A stretch of DNA of 64,000 bases from Nautilus pompilius (lineage: Eukaryota; Mollusca; Cephalopoda; Nautilida; Nautilidae): contig JACATO010001018.1 of the NCBI GenBank assembly GCA_018389105.1, positions 62,001-126,000 on the forward strand. Direction: 5' to 3'. Shown here in pieces: positions 45,429 to 58,909 of this stretch. The position numbers and the translations under genes were made by a program. Position 1 is the stretch's first letter. Every line of letters begins with the position of its first letter. The notes below the pieces were generated by a model. The model did no database searches. It was not told where the DNA came from and saw only the letters and a program-made list of their open reading frames with translations.

Positions 45429-45478
45429 ATTTTTTATCTATCTACCGCGCATGTAAATCGTCTCAATGTCTTTACAGG

Positions 45479-45487
45479 TTTTATATA
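45479..45487 (-). promoter_or_regulatory. TATA box of the minus-strand four-EF-hand gene
   Basis: On the minus strand TATATAAAA lies 51 bases before the ATG (45428). A four-codon upstream ORF (ATG CGC GGT AGA TAG) stands between them. Confidence 0.6.
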
Positions 45488-46243
45488 AACCTATACCTGG
45501 TTAGTACGGACTTCAACTGGCTGGTGTCGACGACGACGACACCTGGTTAGTACCCAAGAGATAATCATATTGGCGATCGTCATGTTCTATGTCATATCAC
45601 GCTTGTAGGATAAGTCTTACATTAATTACAAGAAAACAAGAACTCTGGGGACATAAACAAGTTGCATTTGCATTTAGATGTCATAACAGTAGACTATATG
45701 GGAGTATTATTTATAAAACGTAAACCGATTTATATTTGAGAGAAATTCAAAATTAAAAGTATCTGATTTTGAACATATTCCGCAAAGCATATTTCATTAA
45801 AGCAGAATTTCCATTTTGTTAAATTTAAAATCGGTTAACTTGGGGAGGAAATAAAGAAGCATTCCTAAAATATACACTATTTCATGTAAATCAGAAATTT
45901 TTTTTAGATAAGCAACAAACTAAAGTGGGCCAATTGAAAAACTACATAATTTCCGGTAAATTGGAAAAGGTTTTAGTCGTGAAGAAAAATAGAAGGGCTT
46001 ATTAAAAACCTACAATATTACACGGTATCGAACATGGATCAGTAATTCAACAAATAAAATGGGAATATTTCAAAAGATGCGATATTGCCTGTAAATCAGA
46101 AAATGTTCTTCTTATGGATAAAATAGTCTGGACTTTTTCAAAAAATTATAATAATGCATGTAAATCAAAAAACCTGTAATTACATCGCAAAAAGAAAACT
46201 ACTTCCGTGTCAATTATTATGAAGCAACTATTGTAATTTGATA

Positions 46244-49200
46244 AAAAAGTTACACTATTGGTTGTAAATGAGAGAGAGTTTCAGTTATAACAGGGATTAT
46301 TTAAAAGTTACACTATTGCAGTAAATAAGAGAGAGTTTCACTTATAACATAGGGTTTATCTAAAAGTTACACTATTTCTGTAAATAAGAGAGAGTTTCAG
46401 TTATAACATAGGGTTTATCTAAAAGTTACACTATTGCTGTAAATAAGAGAGAGTTTCAGTTATAACATAGGGTTTACCTAAAAGTTACACTATTGCTAGA
46501 AATAAGAGAGAGTTTCAGTTATAACATAGGGTTTATCTAAAAGTTACACTATTTCTGTAAATAAGAGAGAGTTTCAGTTATAACAGGGATTATTTATCTA
46601 AAAGTTACACTATTGCTAGAAATAAGAGAGAGTTTCAGTTATAACATAGGGTTTACCTAAAAGTTACACTATTGCTAGAAATAAGAGAGAGTTTCAGTTA
46701 TAACATAGGGTTTATCTAAAAGTTACACTATTGCTGTAAATAAGAGAGAGTTTCAGTTATAACATAGGGTTTACCTAAAAGTTACACTATTGCTAGAAAT
46801 AAGAGAGTTTCAGTTATAACATAGGGTTTATCTAAAAGTTACACTATTGCTGTAAATAAGAGAGAGTTTCGGTTATAACATAGGGTTTATCTAAAAGTTA
46901 CACTATTGCTAGAAATAAGAGAGAGTTTCATTTATAACATAGGGTTTATCTAAAAGTTACACTATTTCTGTAAATAAGAGAGAGTTTCGGTTATAACATA
47001 GGGTTTATCTAAAAGTTACACTATTGCTGTAAATAAGAGAGAGTTTCTCTTATAACAAAGGTTTATCTGAAAGTTACACTATTCTGTAAATAAGAGAGAG
47101 TTTAGGTTATAACATAGGGTTTATCTAAAAGTTACACTATTGCTAGAAATAAGAGAGAGTTTCGGTTATAACATAGGGTTTATCTAAAAGTTACACTATT
47201 GCTAGAAATAAGAGAGAGTTTCAGTTATAACATAGGGTTTACCTAAAAGTTACACTATTGCTGTAAATAAGAGAGAGTTTCGGTTATAACATAGGGTTTA
47301 TCTAAAAGTTACACTATTGCTGTAAATAAGAGAGTTTCAGTTATAACATAGGGTTTATCTAAAAGTTACACTATTGCTAGAAATAAGAGAGAGTTTCAGT
47401 TATAACATAGGGTTTATCTAAAAGTTACACTATTGCTGTAAATAAGAGAGAGTTTCAGTTATAACATAGGGTTTACCTAAAAGTTACACTATTGCTAGAA
47501 ATAAGAGAGAGTTTCAGTTATAACATAGGGTTTATCTAAAAGTTACACTATTTCTGTAAATAAGAGAGAGTTTCGGTTATAACATAGGGTTTATCTAAAA
47601 GTTACACTATTGCTAGAAATAAGAGAGAGTTTCAGTTATAACATAGGGTTTATCTAAAAGTTACACTATTGCTAGAAATAAGAGAGAGTTTCAGTTATAA
47701 CATAGGGTTTACCTAAAAGTTACACTATTGCTGTAAATAAGAGAGAGTTTCGGTTATAACATAGGGTTTATCTAAAAGTTACACTATTGCAGTAAATAAG
47801 AGAGAGTTTCACTTATAACATAGGGTTTATCTAAAAGTTACACTATTTCTGTAAATAAGAGAGAGTTTCGGTTATAACATAGGGTTTATCTAAAAGTTAC
47901 ACTATTGCTGTAAATAAGAGAGAGTTTCGGTTATAACATAGGGTTTATCTAAAAGTTACACTATTGCTGTAAATAAGAGAGAGTTTCGGTTATAACATAG
48001 GGTTTATCTAAAAGTTACACTATTGCTAGAAATAAGAGAGAGTTTCAGTTATAACATAGGGTTTATCTAAAAGTTAAACTATTTCTGTAAATAAGAGAGA
48101 GTTTCGGTTATAACATAGGGTTTATCTAAAAGTTACACTATTTCTGTAAATAAGAGAGAGTTTCGGTTATAACATAGCGTTTATCTAAAAGTTACACTAT
48201 TGCTAGAAATAAGAGAGAGTTTCAGTTATAACATAGGGTTTATCTAAAAGTTAAACTATTTCTGTAAATAAGAGAGAGTTTCGGTTATAACATAGGGTTT
48301 ATCTAAAAGTTACACTATTTCTGTAAATAAGAGAGAGTTTCGGTTATAACATAGCGTTTATCTAAAAGTTACACTATTGCTAGAAATAAGAGAGAGTTTC
48401 GGTTATAACATAGGGTTTATCTAAAAGTTACACTATTGCTAGAAATAAGAGAGAGTTTCGGTTATAACATAGGGTTTATCTAAAAGTTACACTATTGCTG
48501 TAAATAAGAGAGAGTTTCGGTTATAACATAGGGTTTATCTAAAAGTTACACTATTGCTGTAAATAAGAGAGAGTTTCACTTATAACATAGGGTTTATCTA
48601 AAAGTTACACTATTGCAGTAAATAAGAGAGAGTTTCACTTATAACATAGGGTTTATCTAAAAGTTACACTATTTCTGTAAATAAGAGAGAGAGTTTCGGT
48701 TATAACATAGGGTTTATCTAAAAGTTACACTATTGCTGTAAATAAGAGAGAGTTTCGGTTATAACATAGGGTTTATCTAAAAGTTACACTATTGCTGTAA
48801 ATAAGAGAGTTTCGGTTATAACATAGGGTTTATCTAAAAGTTACACTATTGCTAGAAATAAGAGAGAGTTTCAGTTATAACATAGGGTTTATCTAAAAGT
48901 TAAACTATTTCTGTAAATAAGAGAGAGTTTCGGTTATAACATAGGGTTTATCTAAAAGTTACACTATTTCTGTAAATAAGAGAGAGTTTCGGTTATAACA
49001 TAGCGTTTATCTAAAAGTTACACTATTGCTAGAAATAAGAGAGAGTTTCAGTTATAACATAGGGTTTATCTAAAAGTTAAACTATTTCTGTAAATAAGAG
49101 AGAGTTTCGGTTATAACATAGGGTTTATCTAAAAGTTACACTATTTCTGTAAATAAGAGAGAGTTTCGGTTATAACATAGGGTTTATCTAAAAGTTACAC

Positions 49201-49327
49201 TATTGCTAGAAATAAGAGAGAGTTTCTCTTATAACAAAGGGTTTATCTAAAAGTTACACTATTTCTGTAAATAAGAGAGAGTTTCGGTTATAACAAAGGG
49301 ATTATCTAAAGTTACACTATTGCCTGT
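46244..49327. repeat. 59-bp satellite array with higher-order structure
   Basis: About 52 head-to-tail units of 59 bp. The consensus core is GTTTATCTAAAAGTTACACT, then ATT, a variable block and TAAGAGAGAGTTTC, then TTATAACATAG. The variable block comes in four main forms (GCTGTAAA, TTCTGTAAA, GCTAGAAA, GCAGTAAA), and a second site is CGG, CAG or CAC. Some units gain or lose one GA. Variant markers recur at 177 bp (three units) and at exactly 826 bp (14 units), showing block duplication. It lies between the divergent four-EF-hand genes. There is no coding content. Confidence 0.95.
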
Positions 49328-49479
49328 ATATTTTTGAAGTTATTTTTTATTTATGAAGGAAATAAAGTTGCATTATTTAAAAGCTATTGTGTTGCATGTA
49401 AATTTTTTAAAAAACTTTTCTTTTACGACATAAATGACGTCTTTTTAAATCCAAGATTATCTAATCTTTCTAACGAAAT

Positions 49480-50061
49480 ATGGTACCACGTTTGACATTT
49501 TTAAAAAATCGATTGCATGTTATCTATTGAGAGATCGGACGATTAATCTACTCTCACCTTTTGTTATTAACACTAACACATATGTCTATTGATCTTATTT
49601 TGGTCTATATAGATTGCATGCATCATATTGTCCACCGTTTGTAGGCATCTTAACAATGGCAGGTTTTACCACGTTACTTATTTTGAATTAGTTGATCTTT
49701 AGCTATTGTTTTATTATGTTAGTGATAACGATTTTGTTTTTTAATTAGTTACCAATTTTGCACGCGTATGCATACGAACTTATATATAACTGAAAAGGGC
49801 ATTGTACAAGTACTTTTTAATCTCAACTATTTTCATTGAGTGTCATTTCTTTAAGCAAATGATACAAAAACTAAATCGTACATTAACTCGCATTTAAAAT
49901 TCCGGAATATCAAATATAGTTTTCTTGAGATAATCAATATGAGTTAATAAATAGTTGTTTTATTTTCAGTATTTTTATTATATTTATTTACATATTTTGC
50001 AGGTTCCCTTAATTTGGCTTATTTCAGCATTGCTATCTACTGCGACTGGAAATGAGTAAGC

Positions 50062-50158
<97 letters not shown>

Positions 50159-50166
50159 TATTATTA

Positions 50167-50248
<82 letters not shown>

Positions 50249-53200
50249 CTAAAAATTTAATTTTAGGATGTTTACGATGTTTATTACAGTATAAGCTACC
50301 ACGATATTTAGTTGCACCGTAATTGTTTAACTCTCGAGGTAAAGAGAAGTAGATCTATAATGCTAGTCGATTCAGCAAAATATGAATATTAAATTTTAAA
50401 AGTTGAAGCGAATCTGCTTGGAGAAGTAAAACAACGAATCATTGTTGAATTTCAGGAGTTGAAGCCTGTTCTGGTGGAACCTAGTATACATCATCATAGT
50501 TTCTGCCTTTTTTGTAACGCCCTACATAAAGTTAACACCCCTGTTACCTTTAGACACGACCAAAGGTTTTGTATCACCTGAGAAATAAGAACAACAAAAT
50601 TTATCTTCATATCATACTCAGACAGCTGGACGCTGCACCCATGACCACGTTGTAAACATCTGTTTTTGAATACAGTACTTCTACACTCCCGTTTGTCGTC
50701 AAGGTCTCTGTGAGAATCACGTGTTCGGATGATAGATTTCATATTGTCACATTTCACAATTTCGCTCATTTTCCCACGTGGAGGTAAACTACACAGCGGA
50801 TTTCCCTTCCATACATTAATAACCTTACACCATTATGCAAATTAAGCCGGTTTAATTTGACTTTATCAAGCAAAATTAGAAAATTATATGATGATGCAAA
50901 ACCTTTTGTCATGGCTGTACGTACTATTAGGGCGCATTACGCAGTTTATTAGTTCTTTTATCAACTTGTTTTTCTTGGTTTATTGTTTATCTGCATTTTA
51001 AAGGGTTAGTTTTATTTGACCGAAATCAGATTTTATCTAAAAATGGTGAATAATTGATGCGTTGTTTTTTTTAAGTAGCGGCCTTTCTGACACTCCACAA
51101 AGCTGGACTCTCATCAATACAAAGTTATAAAGGCAAAAATGTCTGATCATACCCACTGACAGACTAACCATTATAGTAGCTCTCGTTGCTGGCTAATAAT
51201 ACTGATCAAAACAGCTCATAACAAAAATTGTGGGATTTTCATATTCGCACGTTTTAATGATAGTCTAACTATCACGTTGAGACGGTGGGGAATTATTGGC
51301 AATCTTTCTTCTCAGGGAAGAGAAATACTTGTCAATATACAGTTCTTAAAGTGATTCCATTTGTTACTAATAGCTACCATCACCGTTAATTTCTTCCATT
51401 CATTTACAATTCCAGAAATAATAGAATTCCTCTCACCGTCTTATTAGTAATGGACCTAAATGATCAAACTACGTTTCTAGGATGATTCCGTGTTGCCCAT
51501 AATCAAGATTAAGGCCGTTTTTTATTCGAAAATATTTGCGTTGATTTTCTTTGCAGCAAAAAGGAAAATTTTTTTGATATTACTTTGGCACAACTTGCAT
51601 ACAGAAGCAGCCAAAAGTTTAAGAAGCGCAGCAGACCGAACATAAATCAACAAGAAAACTATGTAAAAAGCAACCGCTCCAGCACGGTCATTACACCGAT
51701 AGAAAACCAGTTGTTCTTTCGCTTGACATGTAGAAATGTACACCAACATGACCAGTAGTAAATATTTTGCATACACTCGCTTTTCCTACATTATGACGGA
51801 ATTTCAGGGCGACAAAGGCTGAAGAACGAGTTGAAATGTTCAAGATTTTGGCACAAAGCCCCCACTTTTAAAGACCACATGAGATAAGCAGATGGAGGAA
51901 GTTTTAGTGTCTGGTCGTGTAGCCATAAACCCCAGTTACAGCCTGACAACGATTATGCACGGGGTCCGAAGACGAAGGCATCGGTCTGTGCAAATATCGG
52001 TCCAAATCGACTGAATCATCCGGAACAATCGATCCAAATTTCCGGTTTTATTCATCTACACGGGTCTGTGTCTATATCGTTCCATAGATTCTCTATCGGA
52101 TTCAAACTAGGGCTTTGAGCCGCCTACTTTAGAACTGAAATTTCCTGATCTGTGAGATGTCGCTTTGTGATGGCGGCCGAATGTTTCAGATCGTTATCAT
52201 GTTGGAAAATATAGCTGAGAGGAAGGCAATCCTCAGAAAATAGTCATAGTATAGTGGTCAAAATGTCCAGGTAAAATTACCGATGAATTATGCATAGGAT
52301 ACGATAAATAGGGTCTTTCCCTTTTTTGGAGAAACAGCCCCAAACGAAACGATAATGGACCCACCCAACCTTTGATCGTCGGTTTGGTACACTTCGGATA
52401 GAATAATTCACCGAATCTTCGCCGCAAATAAGTTCGACCATTTGATCAAAACCTCTGGAACCTTGATTCATCGGACCAGAACACACAGGCCCACATTTCC
52501 AAGCCCAATAAAATGGTCTTTGGAAAAATAAAGTGAATTCTCCAAAGAGACAAAGGGACACTTCTTGACAACATGCCTAGCAATTCCAAATCACAAATCC
52601 ATTTCTGCGCAGTTCTCTCGGAGTTTTTCGTGGTCTGCCACTTCTACGACGTCCGCTGTGCGCCGCCCGTTTGTCCCTACAGCTTCCAGGTTAGATAATA
52701 ACCAGCCGTTTTACTACTGCGCCGGACCCGCTTAGCAATTTCGGAATATGAGAATTTTTCTTTGCTCAACTCCACCATCCGAGAGCGATTTATTGGACCT
52801 AAACCGACTTTTCTACTCTTTGTGGAATACCAAAAAATTACGCATTAGTTACTATATTCTATTATTTGCCCCAAAATTCCCTAAATATGAGCAGTTGACT
52901 TTGTCGCCATATAATTCCATGATAATGTAAGAAAAGCGATCGTATACCACCGATCGTAAACGTCGGTTGATAAAACAAGAAATTGATTTCCTATTGGTGT
53001 AATGCTCGTGCTGGAATGTTTATCTTTACATATTTTACCTGTCTATTTATGTTCGGTTTGCCATCGTTCGCAAATGTTTGTCTGCCACTGTATGTAATAA
53101 ATGATTCTTGACTGATAAATATAAAAGAAAGCGAAATGAAATGATCCACGTTTTCACAGGATCAGATCCTCTCAAACGTCATTTTATGATACCAAATATA

Positions 53201-55298
53201 ACTTTTATTTGTACCTTTATTCTTTCATGTGCAGAGATTTCGCCACAGTTAAGGTAACGGAGAATTCCACCTCTAAGATTTGGCCCAGAATTGATTTTGA
53301 CGGAGATGGACTTCTTGAGATGCAAGAATTTGACTTTGTTTTCTTCACTCTTGATATTAATCGTAAGTCAGCTTTCTATTTCTTCTGGAGTTCAATTTAT
53401 TAGAACAGCATATCTTTTATTTGCTCGAATAAGAAGATAAATGTTAAAAATTAACATTCATGCTAAACATTTAAACAGATTTTTTAAAAGCATCTACATT
53501 CTGTCAAAGAATGCATTGATACCGTGACCTAACACGTGCTAAGTTAGAAAGGTTTTATATTACAGTTGTCCCCCGGTATTCGCGGGGGTTACGTTCCTTG
53601 AGCACCCGCGAAGAGTGAAGAACCGCGAATATTGGACGTGGTCCATAAAAATGCCTATAAACGTCAAAATATAACATAAAATATAATAAAAAATATATAA
53701 GTAAATATATAATAATAATTTAATAAAATATACAACACTCAGCGAAACACTCGAGATAGCTATACGCGGTAAACTGGGATGATGCGGGGCTGCATCTGCC
53801 TGAGACAGCGCCTCGTGGGCAGCAGCCAATCAGCAGCGAGGAGAAATGAATAACGCTCTCGGATTGGCTACTTTCAAACCTCCAGCCAATAGCGTTTATT
53901 TTATATTGATATTTTGCTGAATTTACGTTAGTATTTGTATTACAAAATTAGTAAATTATATTATTATTAATAATTTAGCGTTAAAAAGCCTGAAAAAATA
54001 TATATATTGCCACGAAAAAAGCCATAAAAATCGCAGAAGGTATTTGCGAATATGCGGGGTTTCCACGAACAATTATTAGTTAGGTTCTAAGGGAAATTCC
54101 GCGAATAACCGGGGCTGCGATTACGCGGGGGTCGACTGTATTTACATAGAATTTGCATTATTTATAATCTATATTGCTTTTCTCACCAATATATATACTT
54201 CTATCGTACTTGAAAATACTGACCAGTTTTGGGAGTCTAACGTAGAATTATTACATTTTTGTTAACGCATGTCTGCGAACTTCTGGCAGAAATGAAACGG
54301 TTATCTAAGTGCACACATACCCCTGATACGAGTCCAGAACCTAAATTCCCTAAAGAGCATGGTTTTCAACGGAATAAGCTTTTTGATGATTTTCTTACGT
54401 TCTTTGTTGTTTTTTTAATGTTCGTAATCAGTTGAAGTTTTCCATGGTATTACGAGACCCCAAAGTTGATTTGCACTTTGGCAGGGTGTGCAGGTAAATA
54501 CAGAGTCCTCGAAACCTAAAAAAGTACATAAATTATTTCAGTCAGCAAGTTGCTAAAATTTCTTAGTTTCAACCAATCGGACGCTCAGACGACCAACTTT
54601 GTGTTTTGTTTTCAACAATAATATGTGTGTGTGTGTGTGTGGTGTGTGTGTGTATGTTTATTGGATTTACTCGGATCTTATCTCTAATAAAAAAATTCCC
54701 ATTTATTTATACATTTTACCATATATCTCTATATCAATGAATAAATATAGTTAATGAATGAACAGCAGTAAATTCAAATAATCTGTGGTAGCAAATTTAG
54801 TTTTTATCTACATTTAAAAACACCATTAATTAAATATCTGTTATTTTAAGTTTGTTTTAAAGTTTTTGCTGTAATATCTTGTAGCCCCATCTCGACTTTT
54901 AAAATATAGATCTTTATCCGTAGATTTTTAATTATCAGCATAAGCTTTTCCTCTAAGAAAATTCTAGTTATTGCATTTGAAGATGGTATAGTAGTTTTTA
55001 ATATTCAATAAAATTGATAAATAACCCCAAGAAATCCGAAAACTTTTCATCTGCCTTTCCTTAAACGTAGTATATTTTTATTAAATATTTCATAAAATCT
55101 AAATGAGTAATTTGGTCGGAATGTTGCCATAACATCTATACATTTTAATAGATTTGTTTATAACCACTTCCAGAAAATAGTCTGGGCTAGACACTGCTCA
55201 GAACAGATCAAACTGATTTGTGATATACTAGTTTTAAAATAAAAACCTTGTCCTTTTCCAACTTTATTTTCAGTGGTCTTGTAATAATAATAATAATA

Positions 55299-55351
<53 letters not shown>

Positions 55352-55354
55352 TAA

Positions 55355-55428
<74 letters not shown>

Positions 55429-58400
55429 AATAATCATAATAATAATAATAAATAATAATAATAATAATAATAATAATCATAATAATAATAATAATAATAA
55501 TAATAGAGAAATCACCATTTAATTTACGTTTATTCAGTCTTAAAGTAACTTTACAAAGTGCTCTCATCATCATCAGTTTTTGCTTTTGATGTTCACTCAA
55601 ATAAATCCATCAGAAATATACTTCATTTATTTAGAAAAATATAAATTAACATTTTTAAAGCTACGTTCAACTTATTACCATCTATATGCACATTTACAAT
55701 TCTATCAAACAAATCAACTACAAAAGCATGATTATTTGTAAAACAACGTTGGTCTAAACTAACCTTAAGTTTTTCATCAATTATGCTGTTTTTGGTCTTT
55801 CTAATTGTTTACTTACATAAAAATGATTAAAAGATAGAGTTCTTTATACGAATGTATTTTTTTTATTAACGTAAACTATATCATCTATTTTATATAAAGC
55901 TTATGCTTAAAGTGTCATTTCTTTTTAACTTCGACTGTAATGATTTCTTCCAAAATCCAAATTTAGATCAAAAAGCAGTTGTTTATATAGGAAGTTGACA
56001 TCAAACAATTATCAAATAAAGCAGGAATTGTTTCTTGCCTTTTTAACAGTTTAAAATCCCCAAAAAATATATCTGTTTTTTTTTGTTTCTGGTTAAATAG
56101 TCAACCTCCAAACAAAATGAGTACTTTCGGAAATGTTACTGAATTACAATGTCTATTAGCATATGGTTTGATTTTCATATTATGCAATTATGTCTTTTTT
56201 AAAATTAATCCTAAATTAGCATCTGATCCTTTGTACCAATACTGATTCAATCTCTGAGCAGTGGCGAGGCTACAGGGGGGGCAGGGGGGGCGACCGCCCC
56301 CCCCCCCCCCTGGTCGGATTTTGGTACCGTCGGTCGGAAATTTACATGTTGGAAAAAAAATGTACTGTACATAATAGCATTATAGGGGACCATTATAATG
56401 GGGACAAATTTTGATGCAGGTGAATTAATTCAATGATGTGATAGTTGTGAAATAATAGCGCTAGTGAAGAACATTTTTTTTCCAACATGTAAATTTCCGA
56501 CCGACGGTACCAAAATCCGACCAGGGGGGGGTCGCCCCCCTGCCCCCCCTGTAGCCTCGCCACTGTCTCTGAGCTTTACTAAAATCATCTGGACGAGTTA
56601 TCAATCTTTTCAAAGTTGCCGCTTAACCAGGATGAAATATATTTAATCTGAATGAACAGTGGAAGAATTTCATTATCTGTACGACTAACGTTATCAGAAT
56701 CAGTATAAAGTGTATCATGTTGTAGAAATTGTTCTTCAAACAATAACCAATTTTTATGCAGCAACAATATCGTATCTTATTTTTGAATTTTATTATTAAT
56801 TTATGAAACAGAATTATTTAAATCTATTAAATAGATGGGTTTATATTTATGAAACTAACATGTATTAATACTGTTCGTCAATAACCAAATCTTTTACTTT
56901 GTCAATTTATCTCATTCAATATACTAAGTTTCCTTATATGGCCTACAGAGCTGTATTGGCGTTAAAAACTTTTCATCTTTTTGTAATTTCACCAAAGGTG
57001 CTACTTGTGTAATATAATTTAGCACTTAAAGCAATTTTCAAATTTTTATTTTGAATTTTAGAACTTTCAATTTTAGGATCCTAATTTATTGACTTGAGCT
57101 TCTCGTCTAAAGATTCGCAAGCTTTTTTAAACTTTATAAATACTTTCAACACTTTCACTAACAAGTGCTTTTATTGGTTCTGACTATTCAAAACATAGGT
57201 TCAAATGAAACCTAGCTGAAATAGCATCGCCGTGATTTTATCCAACCTCTATTTCTTCGATTGGTTATTTTTCCATCTTCACTTGTAGCTCCAATTTGGA
57301 AACATAAAATAAAATTTTCTATTAAATGAAAGATAAATTACATTTTCTTTTCGGTTTTCAAGTACTGTACATTAAAGTGAAACACCTGGAAGAATAAATA
57401 TAATCTTTGAGAACTACGTCCATTAGTACATTATTATTTTATTAAATCACACTGCACAAGAAGAGAATTAATAGATAAGATCTATAAACAAGTAGATAAA
57501 ATCTTAGAGTTAAATCCTGACAATTAGAACTAATAGTAATAATAGACTTGAGAGTAACAGGATTCAGGATTGACTTTAATGATACTGTACTGTACTTTCC
57601 TCTTTTAATATTATATTTTTTTAAATACCTTATAATGGTCAAAATTTGAATCTGCGATGCTTTTTAAATCTAATTAATCACGAAAGTCTTTCTTTCTTAA
57701 TTTACTAGTAGTTACATTATACTTTATAAAGTTACCGATAAAGGAACATGGAGAGACAATTTTCCTTCTAAAAGTTTCATTAATATGTACATAAACTGCT
57801 TTGATTTTAGATTAGTCTCTAACTTACCTAAATTGGTCCCCTAAATCTAAAAGAAAGCTATCACGAGAGACTTTGTTTAAAATTAAAATAAAATAGATTT
57901 TTTCAAATTTTTGTGACATAACAGAAATAGAGTCTTCTTTAGCTGGATATTTTTTTTAAAAGGGGGATATAGGTTTGTGTATAGATCGATTTTCAATTAA
58001 TTATTTCAGGGGACACCAACATAACGCGCACTGAGTTCATCAGAAAGTGGAACTCGAGATACCTGCTGCACAACTACAGAATCGCCAGCAAGTTTTTCGC
58101 GGCTTTGGATATTACAGGAAAAGGTTTCATCACTTATCACGATATTCCTCATCTTTACAAACTCTTCGATTTAAACGGTAAGAAATCTGCTCGCTCCCTT
58201 TTTTTGTTTGTTTTAATCTCTGCAAAGATAAATAAAATTAGGCAACGTGTAACAAGTCTTGGTATTTCATAGAATTTTTTTTTAAAATAATTTTTATTGA
58301 AGGCACACTTTTAAAACTACCCCAAGCTACGTAGTAAAAGAAAGTTATCCGAAAGTGAAGTCCCTTCCATCATATTTACCATGTAAATATACTAATCAAA

Positions 58401-58843
58401 ATGAAGCACAGTTACGGTAATATTTTATTTTGTGGTAAACGTGCTTTCAGATTGAAAGTAGGTCTATTTCGGATTTTCAGGCAGTTACAGTGCAAACAAA
58501 ATTAGAATCGTCTCTAAAGAAACATAAATAGGAATGTTGAAAGATGTCTACTTACTAACCGACTGTACGAACTTAAAGCGCACAGATTTTTTGCTCTAAA
58601 ATGACATAAATGACTGGTATGGTTCTTCGGCGGCGTCTGTATTCGTAACAGAGTTTAGTTCCAGTGATTTTAATCCTTATCTGTTTCCATACTTTCAGAT
58701 ACAAGCGAAAAGGGGATCGAGCTATTAATAGAGATGCGTCTATTTTTCAGCAAATATCACTTTTAAAAAATAAGGTTCTGGTGGTATTATAGAGTGGTTG
58801 GATTGGTACATAAGGATTTTGATAGAATAGTTGCGGTAAATCG

Positions 58844-58909
<66 letters not shown>

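Noticed and set aside
46244-49327. Possible CRISPR array from regular short repeats
   Set aside because: Units are contiguous 59-bp copies with no unique spacers, in a eukaryotic intron-rich setting; it is a satellite.
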